Origin: Catonia carolina | Lineage: Eukaryota > Arthropoda > Insecta > Hemiptera > Achilidae | Length of the DNA: 64,000 nucleotides | NCBI GenBank assembly: GCA_035578175.1 | Contig: JAQMRL010000007.1 | Location: 49,238,727-49,302,726, forward strand | Reading direction: 5' to 3' | Part shown: piece by piece, positions 9,630 through 22,786 of the stretch | Position numbering within the stretch: the first letter of the stretch is position 1 | How the letters are laid out: each line of letters opens with the position of its first letter | The notes under the pieces: model-generated | Seen by the model: only the letters and a program-made list of their open reading frames with translations | What the model was told of the DNA's origin: nothing | Databases searched by the model: none | Program-made: the position numbers and the translations under genes

Positions 9630-10295
9630 CAGTAAAACCTCATCAAAACGACCGCGTACGGTGAACTCAATAAGTGGTCGGTTTGAGAGGTGGTCGTTTT
9701 GGAAAGTGGAGGTTAAAACAATATCTTAACTAAAATAACTTCATTATTATGAAAAGTGTATGATTATTTACTCCAAAAATATTGTTTACATAAAATTTTA
9801 ATTTTTTCTACTGTAACACTACATCCGACGTACTTACAAACCGACCGAAAGGAATAAACGACACTACTGAACTGTGTGGTCAATGGCGTACGTGCAACGT
9901 TACATTTCTGGTAGGGGAAGAGCCGAAGATATTTATGGAGTTTTGTGGTTTTCCCACTAATACAATAGAAGTTGAAGCTTGTTAAATTGTACTTGTTATA
10001 CTATATAAGCTTATAAATCTGTCAATACTCGAGGTAACAGTATCAATAAGTAGCGCATGGCTATTCTGTATTACATAGGCTACGTTTGTCCATCTACCTA
10101 TAAATTCTATTATATTATTAAATTAAGGTGGTCGCTTTTGCTCGTTTTTATCGGTCGCGGTCGGATTAGAGAGTGGTCGTTTAGCGGAGGTAAAGTTTTA
10201 TGGGGAAGAATAGTTAATATATTGGTTCCCAAGAAAACTGGTCGGTTAGAGAGTTGGTCGCTTAGAAGAGGTGGTCGTTTGTGGAGGTTTTATTG
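9630..10295. mobile_element. MITE, pogo-like ends, with GGTCG site clusters
   Basis: Ends CAGTAAAACCTCATCAAAAC and an inverted, diverged partner, flanked by TA at 9628-9629 and 10296-10297. GGTCG(C/G/T)TT motifs recur at least nine times near both ends, likely transposase sites. The frame at 10057-10368 follows these repeats and is not a gene. Confidence 0.75.
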
Positions 10296-10678
10296 TAAAA
10301 TCAGCTCCCGAAATTGTCAAGTTCAGAAAAACACGTTTGTAAATATACAGTACATTACGGACAGTTGACTACAGATAAGTATTAAAAGTAAGAAATTACA
10401 TTTTAGTTTTACAGCGCATAAAATATTTCCAAGAATAAGTTATGATTTCAAAATTAAAATAAGTAAAAAATGTTTACATTCTGAAAAATAATATATAAGA
10501 TTACGTCACATATTTAGATAACAAAACAATCATGTTGATCGTAAACAATTATAGTGTACGTAACAATTGTACACAGTTGCGCGTGCGTTTACTCTCACAC
10601 ATATTTGTAAAATTATGAGTAAGTAGTAAATCCAACCGAGATTGTTGTACAGCAGGTCCTCGATTTTACCAGTCTCGC

Positions 10679-10848
10679 GCCGGTCGCATTGGCGTAGTTG
10701 GTAACGTGCTCGCCTCTCATCATGTGGTCTTGTGTTCGTATCCCATTCAGGCACGGTATATTTTCATACGTTACAAATAAATCATTTCATCTTTCACCGT
10801 CTGCATTAGCAGGCAGTTTATTGTAGAACAATCGGACGTTAAAAAAAC
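10679..10848 (+). mobile_element. tRNA-derived SINE (type S2) with 10-bp target duplication
   Basis: CCAGTCTCGC stands at 10669-10678 and again at 10849-10858. The head GCGTAGTTGGTAACGTGCTC (A box) and GTGTTCGTATCCC (B box) derive from a different tRNA than type S1. The tail is GTCGGACGTTAAA-like followed by A. It is inserted in MITE E (10650-12286). Confidence 0.78.
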
Positions 10849-11612
10849 CCAGTCTCGCATTTACAGTGGCTGGGATTTAACGGCACTTATTTGAGAATAG
10901 AAAAATGTAGCCCCCACCCCTTCTTTTGTTTGATAAATTAACAAAAGTGCCTGATAATTTCACAGAATATGAGTTACATTTTATTAACAATAAACAGTAG
11001 GTTATTGATAAAATAATATTTCCGTCTTTATTCAGTAACATCTACGTTATGATTAATGTCTTGTAAATCCTAATGAAATACATATGACTACTCAGTACGT
11101 ATCGTTGGATTGGTGGCAAAGTTGCGAATCTGCAAAAATTAATGGTAATTTTTCAGTATGCCAAAAAACACCTTTCCTGACTCATAATAAATCAGTCTTT
11201 TTAAATCTTTCAACTTCAACACATAGCAACTTTTCATTCTCTTTAAAATATCTATGTTATTTTTCTTTAACTTTTGTTTAAGCCCTGATGGTTGCAGATT
11301 TGCATCTTTGCCAACCTGAAAAATGAATTCTGCTGTTAATAGCATGTTGGTGTAAAATTGTGAATATACGCGCCTATCGAGTTAATGATGCTTCTTTTGA
11401 TTTTGTTATTTTGTTTGGTACGGCAAAACAATTTTGGAATACAAACAACTAAGATTAATTTAAATTTATTTTAAAAAACTCTAACAAAATATTTTTAAGC
11501 AAAAATAAAATGTTAAGATAACAAAATTTAAACGTGAAACAATTCCTAAAACTATTTTATTATTTCATTTTAACTATTAATTAAATATAACTAATTATAA
11601 TACCTAATAATA

Positions 11613-12171
11613 CACAGGAGCGTTGATTAACTAGACGTCAGTCATCCGAACCGTCAATTATCCGAAAATCCATCGATGAAAAATATTTTACTCACACAGA
11701 GGCCTTTTCTGCACTATAAATATGATGCAAAATAAACAGCCTCAATTTAGTGCTGCTGAAGCATTGTTACTAAAAAGAATGAGAGATATTGCTACTACAA
11801 AAAGAATTTCAGTCTTAGTTTAAAATAAAATTCAAGATTTTTTAAATTACTTTATAGTATGTACAAGTGCGTTAAAAAATATTCCATAAAATATTTCACC
11901 GTAGTTTATTTCGTTATTTATTCAGTCTTGAATTTTTTTATTTTTCCGTTCGTTTTTATAATCTATAAGTACTCTATAATTGCAAAAAATTAGTGGTTTT
12001 TTATTCTATAGTTTATGTTAGTCTTTAGTAATCTATTAAATATTTAGATTGTATTACATTGTTACGGTAAAATGTATCAAATGACAGTATTTAGCGTATT
12101 TGATTATCCGAACTATTTTATTATCAGGACCGCTCTGGTTTCAATTAGTTCGGATAACTGACGCTCCACTG
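11613..12171. mobile_element. MITE, pogo/Tigger-like, nested
   Basis: Ends CACAGGAGCGTTGATTAAC and GTTCGGATAACTGACGCTCC..CTG are inverted, with TA at 11611-11612 and 12172-12173. Internal ATTATCCGAA motifs recur. A short frame (QPQFSAAEALLLKRMRD) near 11733 hints at a coding ancestor. Confidence 0.7.
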
Positions 12172-12489
12172 TATAATAATAACTAATTAAAATATGAATA
12201 CACAAATTACCCTACCACTTTTTTGAAATTTTGGATTTAACGTCAGTGTCCGACCATACTTAGCACGATAAATCGAGGACCTATAGTACATCCCTTTCCA
12301 GTAGGCCTACTACCGCATTGTTTCTTACGGTTACCATCGAAGCTATTAAATAAATTGCCCAGGATAGCGCCTTTGGTCACAAAATGAAAATTTTATTTGT
12401 TTATTAATTTTTATTTCTTATATTTTGTTTTATTTATTTTTGATTGACGAATTTTGCAGTTCTTGAGTTTATAGGATACCGTGGTTTTT

Positions 12490-12640
12490 TCTTTTGGTGT
12501 TACGCCCGACTGTTTTTTACATTAATGCTAATGCAGAAGTTGAAGAGTGATAAATAAAAAAATGGCAGACCTGACCGGGAATTGAACTGGGATCCCTGGT
12601 GTAGAAGCCAGTTGCATTGACCACTACACGACTGGCTAAT
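12490..12640 (-). mobile_element. tRNA-derived SINE (type S1), reverse
   Basis: On the minus strand: AGCCAGTCGTGTAGTGGTCA, B box AGTTCAATTCCCGGTCAGG, then the CTGCATTAGCATTA-type body and a GGGCGTAACACCAAAAGAAA tail. Confidence 0.7.
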
Positions 12641-12940
12641 CTTATACCGTACTAATTTGTCAAAAGTACCTTAAATCGGGATGGCTCATATATTTTTTAA
12701 AACAAATTTTTAATAATTTAATTATAGATCTGATGGTGCTACTGCTCTGGTGGCAACATTGCACAGTTCGATTTACCACACAATTTGTCTTCACTCCTGC
12801 CCAACAGTCTAAATTTCATTTAATTATAGTCAAACTTCTTTTAACAGCCATATTTATTCAGTGATCACTCCTATCTACAATCAAATTTTTGATGAACCGG
12901 CTGTACTTTGGGTGAAATCCACGTATTCTGAACCCTCTTA

Positions 12941-13118
12941 AACGACTATTCCTGAAAATGACCAACAACCGCCGTGGTGTCGGTATTTCAATTTTGTTGT
13001 AACGACCATTTCTGCCAATGACCAACGACCGCCGTGGCGTCAGTATTTTAATTTCGTTGTAACGACCATTTCTGCCAATGACCAACGACCGCCGTGGCGT
13101 CGGTATTTTCGTTGTTTA
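12941..13118. repeat. 60-bp minisatellite, about three units
   Basis: GACCGCCGTGGCGTC and AACGACCATTTCTGCC recur at exactly 60-base spacing (12961, 13021, 13081). The last two units are nearly identical, the first is older and partial. Because 60 is a multiple of three, the minus strand stays open through the array. Confidence 0.85.
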
Positions 13119-13124
13119 TTAAGG

Positions 13125-16100
13125 GGGAAAATTGTTGCGGTTGTCATCAGTTAATCCTTTGATTTGAGCTGTATAGAGCTTGGACATGGAAATAAAAATA
13201 AAAATAAAAACAATATATTACGCTAATACCAAAGGTAACACAAAGCGGGGATATCATAGATAAAAATATCACAACTTTAAGAAGTGAACATACACCTTAG
13301 AACTAATATCACACAATTAAAATATAATCCACACAATCAGGGGTTGTAAAAGGCCTTTACAAACTAAATGACTGCTATCACAATCATAACATAAGTAAAA
13401 GAAAAATCTACTCCACTCAACAATTCATTTTTGTTGCGATCATGGAATATTTAAAGTCTAAATTTGATTGACTAAGATTTGTAAACAGTTTGGAATAAAT
13501 TAGAAGATATAAGTCCATAAAAATTGTCATAGAAAAAATGTGTGCTAGGGATGATGATTTTTCTCAGGATTCATTGAGTGAATTTTTCCGATCGGGCCAA
13601 CCAGTAAATTTTATTTTACAAATTTCTTTACAATCCTTATAACTTTAGAGAAACAAAATTAAATATTTAAATAATTCTCCTTCATGATTTAATGACAAAA
13701 TACAAATAAGTTACTGTACATTATAATACTAATTTTACAGTTATTTATTTATTAATTATCATAATTCGCATAAATTTAATCTCTTTTTGATCTACACCAG
13801 CGTACACAAAAATTTGTTTGTTGGTGATTGTATTATGCTTTACCAGTATTGAGTGGAACATATTGCCTTACCTTGTCCATGACAGGTCCATTTATCTATC
13901 CGGTTGTTTGAATCTTCACACAACTTGATATAACCACATATCACTGATCACTGATAACAGCCTCTATCCATCCATAAAAATAACCGAACTACTTAAAAAA
14001 ATAATAGATCTGGTGAGAACGTCACTGGAAATTCCTTTTTGCAGATACTACCGCGTAAACAAACTCGATTATGTAAAGAAACCGAACTGATCTACTGTTG
14101 TTAGCAAATAGGCTTACCACCTACTTCCAGGAAAGAGGGAAAACATTAAATTGATTCGGCTGCCATGCAAACAGCAATGCTATTTAATTCACTACTGCTA
14201 TATAGTGACCGATGATACCTCATCAAGGTCATTACAACAAGCAAGGTAGACTTCAAATGCGTGTTCCCAAGGTAGGTTTATGTAAAAATCCCCTCTCATA
14301 GATTAAATGCGACTGTAAACAACCGGTTTATTCGATAAGACAGATAAAATCGTTGATGCAGGTAAGAAACAACCAGACAACGTCCAAACACTTTTATCAC
14401 TCATGAGGTATACGGTTGTAGAAGGTACTATACTACTCTATTCTACGACCGTGTACTTTTGACCCGACTGAGAATCCTGTAAGTAAACAAGTTATCGCGA
14501 TCATTTACACTGATTTAACGATTCATCAAAAATGCACAATCTGCTTCCTACTGAAATAAATGGCCAACAACCGTATTAACTTTCTTATCTTGCATCAGTA
14601 ATACATTTTACTCATTTAACATCTTATTTTGATGCTATATTCACAAAAGTTATAGGTTTAAGAGGAGTGCACACTTATACCTTACACTTATAGTGTTTGG
14701 TGAGGAGGTTTAAGAGGTATGATGGTTATGACTGAAAATTTCAATTTTCAGTTTTTTACGTTTTTTAATAGTTTAGACCTAGATATACTAGAAGAACAAA
14801 AATTTTAATGAAAATAATTAAATTTTCATCAGGTTTACCCAGAAAAGTTATCATTATGTCACCAAGAACGAATATTTTTCATAATTTTATACTATTTACT
14901 TGTTTTAGTGCAAAGAGAATTTAATTTTTTTATATAGGCCTATCTGCATCACTTCTTAATATTATCAGCTGTTGGTTCAGCTTTCTAACCAAGAAGTGAA
15001 TGTTAATGGGAAATTACTTTTTCGTGTACATTTTGTTTCTTGCCTTTTCCCGTAAATTTAGATTTTCAACACTTGGGTAAATTTTTCCCGGAAACCATCA
15101 AACCTACCAAACTGAAATTTTTACCAGTTATTCATTTTGTACATTCATATATACCGACAATTTTACAACTTCCTCAAGTGCTCCGAAAATGAGTAACAAG
15201 CAAAGAACGTAAAAACACTGTAAAACTTTCATGTTATTAATTTTTGTGGTTTTTAATTTTTTTGTCCAACAGATTAACTTGGAAACCGGTCAGTAGTTAG
15301 AAAAACCCAATAGCTATAAGTGTGTAAAGTTTCGTTTTCCTATCTTTTACCAATCCTATGAAAAATGTACCTAAAATTAGCAAATTTAACATTGGTGGGA
15401 TACAAAGTACAGTCTCTCCTTAAAATTATCAACAATTTGTAACGATTCAACGGGAATGAGTTAATTTTATTGCAGATCTCTTCTGCAGAAAATCAAAAAT
15501 TAACTGTTCAACGCTCAGTGGAGTATTAACTGATTTAGGTGGCCAAAATTATTCTTGTAGGTTAGTTTCGTATACTGTCCGAAAGCCGACTGACTGTGCT
15601 AGTCAGTCAGTCAATAGAATTTTGTATTGAATCATTAAGTAACAGCGGTTGCGCGAGCCATTTGGTATAGTGACAAGTGAGCTGCTGTTCGAACCTTCTT
15701 CAGTTAGGTTTACTTTCTTGTTTACTAATATCCATCTTCATTTTAATTCAAATTTTAAATGTGAAATTTTTCGTGCAATTTTTTTGATTTCCATTATCAT
15801 TGTCAACGCTCCCTGGTATGTTAGGAACGATGACCTGCACCGGAACCTGGGAATGGATTCCATAAATTATATTATTTGAAAATTTTCCAGGAGTCACGAA
15901 GACAGTTTTTCGTAGTGTGAATATCGAAGATCTATATTTACTCGAAAACGCAGATCTGAATAGAAAACTTTTTTACGTGAAACCGTTTGATTCGGTGTAG
16001 TGAAAAACCAAAAGTTTTGAAAAAGTTATTTAATATAGTTATATTGTACATTTTTTAAGTTTCACGAAGGCAAAAATATATTCACTGTACTGATTATAAA

Positions 16101-16895
16101 TATACTTAGTGTATTAGAATACATAACAAAAACTAAGACATAATATTTGGTAAATTTTAAGAATAAAGTTAGATCATTTAATTATTAGAAATGTCTGAAC
16201 AAAATTGTCAGTCAGTCTTAGATTAGTCAAAATAATATATTCACAAAAATTTCTACGATTTGATCATTCATGTAATTTTAATAAGTTGTATAATTTCCAA
16301 CATTTTTAATATTTCGTTTATTTTACACATTTTTCTCCTGCATGACGTTAAAAAATGTCTTTGTATCATATTAATATAGGATGGACCTAAAACGAAAATT
16401 TGTGTAAAACAGTTTTGTGACTAACCTACAAGTTAAAACGAAAACCTTTACATTTTGTAAATCAGATACCAATAGAAATATCTCGCTTCGAGGGCTAAAA
16501 CAATCCAAATATAAACAAATGAAAATTTCCAAAACTACAAAAACACTCAATAATGATGTGAGAAAAGTGAATTTTGGTTGGCAAAATTCTTTGGTTTTGA
16601 GGGTACACAAAAAATACATTTATTGTAACATTTTTGATATTCTAAAAATACTAATTTTTCTGTTTTTTGGTTTAACTATTTATTTAAAAAAAATAGTTAA
16701 GGGAATAAATTGTTTATATTACGGAATTAAGTAAATTGTAACAAGGAAAATGAATGGCCGATGAATGAAATCTGTTTAAAAGGAGTTCTTGGAAGCGAGG
16801 TCGAATTAATGTGGAAAACAGGGAATGAATCTTTGTTATGGGTATTATTGATGATTTCTACCATGTTGTGGATTTTTCTGGTAAAGCAAGGAAAG
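13125..16895. other. Unassigned stretch, about 3.8 kb
   Basis: An (AAAAT)n-like run lies at 13187-13212, and a short TGACTGTGCTAGTCAGTCA inverted repeat near 15593. No exon with convincing codons or splice sites was found. Confidence 0.45.
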
Positions 16896-17291
16896 TGTTA
16901 GAAGGATCTCGATAGTTTGAGAAACTATAAGGCAGCAGGTATAAAAAGAGTCAGGGCCTTTCTAGTCAGTATTTGGACTGTAAATGGAATCGTTCAGACC
17001 GTTTCAAAATAATTTCATTACGAGACCGGTTCTGGATTTCATTAATATAGCGTTGCATACGGATGGTAGCAAGTGGTATTGGCCAGTTAAATGATTGTTT
17101 TGTTAATTTTATGTTAAGTTTTGTAATTAATTTAACTGAAGTAATCTAATTGTAATAAAATGTAAGTAGTCTAAGATAAATCATTAATTTTAATTATTAA
17201 TCGTACCAATAAATATTTTTTAAGTTTAAAGGAAGTTTGTTTGTTATTTATTATAACCAGATCCTAAACGAAGATATGCTTGAATATTACA
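16896..17291 (+). mobile_element. LTR-like block D2 with TATA box
   Basis: Second copy of the D1 block. It starts TGTTAGAAGG, has TATAAAAA at 16940-16947 and an initiator-like TCAGT at 16966-16970, then CCAATAAATA before the end. No internal retrotransposon genes lie on either side, hence a solo LTR is the likeliest reading. Confidence 0.45.
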
Positions 17292-17360
17292 ATATAATAA
17301 GGAAAATTATAGAAGTTTTGTTTTGTTTTTAGCATTATGTTTGTCTACATTATAATTTAT

Positions 17361-17756
17361 GCCCATAATGGGCAGATGGAGTGTTAAATTAATTGCACTC
17401 GATCTGTTGGTTCCAGGGCCAAAAAAAATAGTTCTGTTTCCTGTCACGTGGTCAGCCATTTATATGATTGAACTATTAAGGAACAGAAAAGTTAGACGAG
17501 TAAAAGACACTAGTCAGAGCTATCTCCTCTGAGAGTAATGAATTTCACTATACAGCCAGACCCTGTGGTTAATGAAGTAAAGGAGTCATTTACAGGGTGG
17601 GAAGTGGGTGCTTTTTGGAGGGCCTGGTATGCAGATAAGCATACTCTTTCTACTCAGTGAGGAAGGTAATAGTAAACCACCTCACTCCTCGTTTTTACTT
17701 AAAAAATACCTCTAGAGGTTCAAACCAGCCTTTCGGCTGTTGACCTAAATAACAAG
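17361..17756 (+). mobile_element. Family B SINE-like repeat, complete
   Basis: GCCCATAATGGGCAGATGGAG to GCTGTTGACCTAAATAACAA, ~396 bp, uninterrupted. It can serve as the reference copy. The 3' end has TAGAGGTTCAAACCAGCC followed by a small TTTCGGCT hairpin. Confidence 0.7.
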
Positions 17757-18202
17757 AACATAGAAGTTTATCAAGTTTTGAAAAGAAAACACTTTAAATC
17801 TCATTCAAAATCCTGAAGATTTTGTACTTGATATTCCTTATAGCAAATTGTGTTAAGTTACATAATAACGTTGCAAAGTATCCGGGAAAACCCAACGGTA
17901 ATTTATTGTTTTTCTCTAGAAACTCCATTAATGTAAATAATTTATCCTGCGTGACCCGTGGGTGTAATTACTAGTTGTACCTTAATAAAAGTAAATTGTT
18001 TTCAAGCAGAATTACACATATTATATCAGAATATTTTGTCGTGTTTCCTATCCTCCTTCCTCCTTCATCACGTTTCTTTGCTGTTGTTTCAGCCATTAAG
18101 ATATGTTTGAACTCCTCATGCATTAGGCTAGTTTTACTTTTCAGTAGGCCTAATCCAAATCCCTTGGAAAGCAGTATTTTGTTTCTTTGTTTTAATCCAC
18201 AA

Positions 18203-18515
18203 AATTGGTCTAGTGGTAAAGTCGTCACAGCGAGTCAACTGTTTGACAGCTGATGTACGGAGCTGAAGGTTCCTTGTCCAAATCCTAGGAAAGTAATTCC
18301 TTTCAAATGAATTTGAATACTAGACAGTGGTTACCGGTGTATTTTAATGGTTGGGGTTCAATTAACCATACTCTCTCAGGAATGGTCGGCCTGAGTCTGT
18401 ACAGGACGACATATCATTTACACGTCATATACATAATCCTCATCTTATTGGGTCATGGGGTTGCTTATTGTTCTTAAATTAAACAGATTGTAACGTACAC
18501 AAATTAAGGATAAAT
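18203..18515 (+). mobile_element. tRNA-derived SINE (type S3)
   Basis: Head TTGGTCTAGTGGTAAAGTCG (A box) and a decayed B box TTCCTTGTCCAAATCC are followed by TAGACAGTGGTTACCGGTG, GGTTGGGGTTCAATTAACC, AATGGTCGGCCTGAGTCTG and CATTTACACGTCATATACAT. A second copy lies at 54163-54945. Confidence 0.65.
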
Positions 18516-20435
18516 AAAATGTCCGAAGAATATTTTAGCAAAAATTCTACACGTGCGGTAACTCAAATCCAGTGTAAATGAATTATTACCTCTTACAATC
18601 GTACCCATTCTGTTTTAAAATATTTAGATAATTGTTTCCACTCAAAGAATAAAATATATTTATTTTTATAGCCTTCTTATTAGGTCACGTGTATTTATTC
18701 AACATTTTAGTTACTTTTGCTGGGAATTACTACATACCATCTCTCATTTTAAATTAACTATTCACATTTCAATTAAGTGGGAATCAACTCTTACGTCTCT
18801 AAGTGACACAAGTATTCTAACTGCGTGACAAATATAATATTCACGGATTGTTATATTAGCGGAATTAGTTATTTTATTTATCTATACTAATATAACAAGT
18901 AACATTTTTTATTTGGTTTTTGTTTGTCATCTCAGAAACTATCCAACCGATTTGAAAATTATTTCACTTTTGAGAAGCTTAGAGTTTCCTGAATAACTAA
19001 TCATAGTTTTTAAACCTTACAGTGAATATTGTGAGTTCCTATCAAAAATGCCAGGTATTTTCCATTAGGAACTGCTTAAAAATGCCAGTCTATTTTTGTG
19101 TGATTTGTAGCATTTTATACGTCTGTCCATATCTTCGCTATTTTTCAAAATATTTTAATGATTTTTTCCAAAACGAATTGATTTTGTATGACATTCACTT
19201 ACAACATATTTCTTACAATTTAAAAAAATACAAAAAATTTACTTCATACATATTTTTTGTCGAACTTTACTTTTTAATTTAAACAAACACAATCAAAAAT
19301 TATGCTACCCAACTTCACGTAAATCCCTTTAAAATACAATTTAATTATGTACAAAGTCACCGAAAATCATTCACATATTGTAAAAATAAAAATACTGCGA
19401 TATTAGTTTTGAAAATCCAATTTTTAGTTTTATTAACTTTGGAAAATACGTACTTATCTACAATAGAACATTTTAGTTAGTAATAACAATTAAATTAAAA
19501 GTTTGTAAGTTAAAAATTTATTCATAGCTCTATAAACACAAGAAATAATCAGCAATTGTCTCCAAAAAGAAATTCCTATGCTAACTATTTACATGCAATA
19601 CGCCAAACATTTTCAACAACTGTGCCTTGTTTAACGAAACACGTGAATTCCTCTTTCAATATTCTTTATAATCTAAATTTTTTACTGATTGTTTTCATAC
19701 GTTGTTTATAAAAGCCAAACGAAAAATAAAAATTCTGTGAATTTTTTAGCCCATGTACTAATAAAAGGACGTTGGCATTTTTTGGATGCACTGCTGACTT
19801 CTTAATATTAGGACTGGCATTTTTTAGTAAAAATCTTGACTTCCTAATATTAGCCACTGTAAGGGTTGAATTTTGGAAAAAAATTCGTGAATGGTAAAAT
19901 GAAGTCATCTGTTATATTAATTGTTTGGGTTTGATGGTTTTGCATTCGATTTGTGCATAGAAAGTCATGTAAACCTTCCAAAAATCAAAGATATCGTACG
20001 AATTTTTTGAAAAAATCGATTTTACCTACTTTTCTTCATAACGAATATTCAGTTATTCTCAGGTCATATTTCTCTATTTTAAATGATGATTCATAGTAGT
20101 ATGAACATAATTTTTGTTTCCAGTCGCTACTAATTGATTTTAATAATACAGTGGTGATTTCGCTTTCAACGTGTAAGGTTGTGTGAGAAAATTTTAAATT
20201 AATCTTAATTTAATCATTTATTTATTAACGTATACATGCCTTCCACTGGTGATTCATACTGATGGCAACAAAATTCCTGTCAATAATAATCAAAACAATT
20301 GTTTAAAATTACGGTAAAGAAACTCATGAAACCATCATGATAATTTTGATCATCACAAATTATCAAACCAGATTATCCGAGCTTAGTTTAACACTCTAGC
20401 AACCAAAAATGAAAGTGATCTTTATTATATTTTGT
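18516..20435. other. Unassigned stretch with weak repeats
   Basis: CATCTCAGAAACTATCCAAC and CGATTTGAAAATTATTTCAC near 18930 resemble a common insect repeat class. GGCATTTTTT..CTTCCTAATATTAG recurs near 19770-19850. No gene. Confidence 0.4.
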
Positions 20436-21297
20436 AATTTGCTCTTGCTCTGTATAAAATATAGGAAGGAAAATTATATTTCCGTTTCGGTTTTCGTAAC
20501 AGAGTTTTCACTGGAAATACACGTATTCAGGTTCTCTGAAGCCAAAAAACATTTCTTCACCGATTGGTGTGTGTGTGTGTGTATGTGTGCGCGCACGTGT
20601 GAACAATATTTTCTAAACGGAATATCCAACGAAGTTGAAATTCGGGAATTTACACGAACATTTATATCAAAATCGCTCAACCGGTATTCGTGTCATTTTT
20701 CACTTTTTTAATTTTCTCGAAAACGGCTCCAGTGATTTTGTTTAAAATCGCCGCAGTTAGGCCTACTACAATTTTTTGTTCTGCACTAGATGAGGTACGC
20801 GAAATTTCTGCTGAAATTTTCGGGTGTTGTACTCTGGTTGTAATTTTTGTTTTTCGAGGATTGGGGTTTTAATATCTATATTTTAGGAAAAAAGTGTGTA
20901 TAACTAAATTATCGAAAATTAAGAAAAACTACATTTATTTAAATTGTTTTGTTTTCTACAGTTCTTAGTCTAGCGTGAGTTAATGATTTTTTTACATTAA
21001 ATTCCTCATTGAAGTGAGTAAAAAATTTTTTCTGTTTTGAGATTATGGATTTTAGGGCAAAAGTGTTTGCAATCAAAGTTGTAAAAAGTTAAAAACCTTT
21101 GACTTTTATTTCAAGTACTTTTAAGTGCATTGTAATTTAACGTGAATATTAGTCATTTTTCATGTTTTGTACACCAAAATCTCAAGTCCAGCAGAAGTTG
21201 ATTTGTATTTAGCGTCACTCATTTATTATTAAAATTAGGTTATGTTTTTAATTATTTATATTGACAAGAGAAAATTGTATGAGTGTTTCATATAAGA
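20436..21297 (-). mobile_element. Family A repeat, diverged, reverse
   Basis: Aligns over its full length with family A (GAGTTTTCACTGGAAATACACG, GTGTGTGTG, CTCGAAAACGGCTCC, then GAGTGTTTCATATAAG). It is strongly diverged, so it is an older copy. Confidence 0.65.
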
Positions 21298-21970
21298 TTT
21301 TCTTTTCTTTGTTTTCATAATATTCATATAAATTCAAAGATAAAACATACCGTAAAGATAGCAGGCCTGCCTAATATTTGAACACAACATCACACTTCAT
21401 TATTTCATTGATGAAATAATAAAAACATATACTATATTTGAATAAATATTGTAAAAAATAATTACATTTTCATGGATTATTTCCTTGTGCAGCAACTGAT
21501 GAGTATCATCTATTCGAACAAAAATTGAACTGATTCGTGAATATTAAAATAAAAGTAGGATCGTTGCAATAAATATTATTAACAAAAATTTATGAGAAGA
21601 TTGAAAACTGCGGAACAAAAATATTGTACGTAGTACAGTATCCGAACTATTGAGTAATACACGTATGTATCTGTGAATACCCAACTAAAAGCAGCGGCAG
21701 CAGCAGCACGCTTATCCAAGTTCAAAGTTCATTAACAACAGCGACTACATACTTTGCGTTTACTCAGTCCACTCAGGCAATGCTGTTATAATAAATATAA
21801 AAAGTGGAGGGAGAAGATGCAACATCGGTATAAATAAATCAAAATGTCCACTGTATGACCCGCTACAATATGACTCTGCTAAAGGTTAAGACGCTGCTTT
21901 TTGAGTAATTAATAAAAGCAACCACGGTATCCGTATCAGCAGCGTTTTGAAGAAATACATGTACTTCATT

Positions 21971-22345
21971 GGCTCATAACAGACAGGTGTAGTGTCAAAT
22001 TATCTACACTCAATCTGTTCGTTTTAGGGCTAAAATAAATAGTTCTGTTACTTATCACTTGGTCAGTCAATTAAATGACTGAATCATTTAAGAACAAAAG
22101 AGGTGGAGGTGTAAAAAACACTAATCAGAGTTATAACCTCTGAAAGTTATGAATTTCATTATACAGTCGGACCCTGTGGTGAATGAAGTGAAGGTGTCAT
22201 TTGCAGGGTGGAGGGCCCGGCATGCTGAAAATCGTTCTTTTTCACTCAGTGAGGAAGGCATGGTAAACCTCCTCACTCCTCGTTTTACTTAGTAAAACCT
22301 CTACAGGTTCAAACCAGCCTTTCGGCTGATGACCTAAACAACAAG
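21971..22345 (+). mobile_element. Family B repeat, first of a head-to-tail run
   Basis: GGCTCATAACAGACAGGTG to CTGATGACCTAAACAACAA. It has a small internal deletion around the GGTGGAGGGCCCGG block. Confidence 0.7.
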
Positions 22346-22410
22346 GTACTTCATGTCCGCCAATTATTCGCAAGAGAAACTCTTATTTTACACTTATTAA
22401 AAGTTACCCG

Positions 22411-22786
22411 TAGCAGGCAGTTAGATGTGTAAAATGATTTTTACTCGATTTACTAGTTCCAGGGCTAATTAAATAGTTCTGTTTCTTATCACATGGTTAG
22501 CCAAAAATTATATGACTGAAGCATTTGAAGAGAAGAGATGGGGTGTAAAAGACCCTAGTCAGAGTTATCTCCTCTGGAAGTAATGAATTTCATTATACTG
22601 CCAGACCCTGTGGTGAATGAATTGAAGGTGGCATTTGCAGGGTGGAAAGTATAGATGCTTTTCAGAGGGCCTGGCATGCTGATAAGCATATTTTTCCACT
22701 CAGTGAGGAAGGCAATCAAGCTTCCTCACTACTCGTTTTACTTAGTAAAGCGTCTAGAGCTTCAAACCAAGTATACGGCTGATGAC
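22411..22786 (+). mobile_element. Family B repeat, second of the run
   Basis: Starts near AGCAGGCAGTTAGATG and ends GCTGATGAC, where the next, 5'-truncated copy begins without a spacer. Confidence 0.68.

Larger units (their letters stand above)
10650..12286 (-). mobile_element. MITE E copy 1, carrying a SINE and another MITE
   Basis: Ends CAGCAGGTCCTCGATTT and AAATCGAGGACCTATAG, with TA on both sides. It holds SINE 10679-10848 and MITE 11613-12171, and matches copy 2 at 23231-23630 outside them. Confidence 0.72.

Noticed and set aside
10057..10368. 103-codon frame as a gene
   Set aside because: It follows the GGTCG repeats and terminal repeat of the MITE 9630-10295 and extends past its end. 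No domain.
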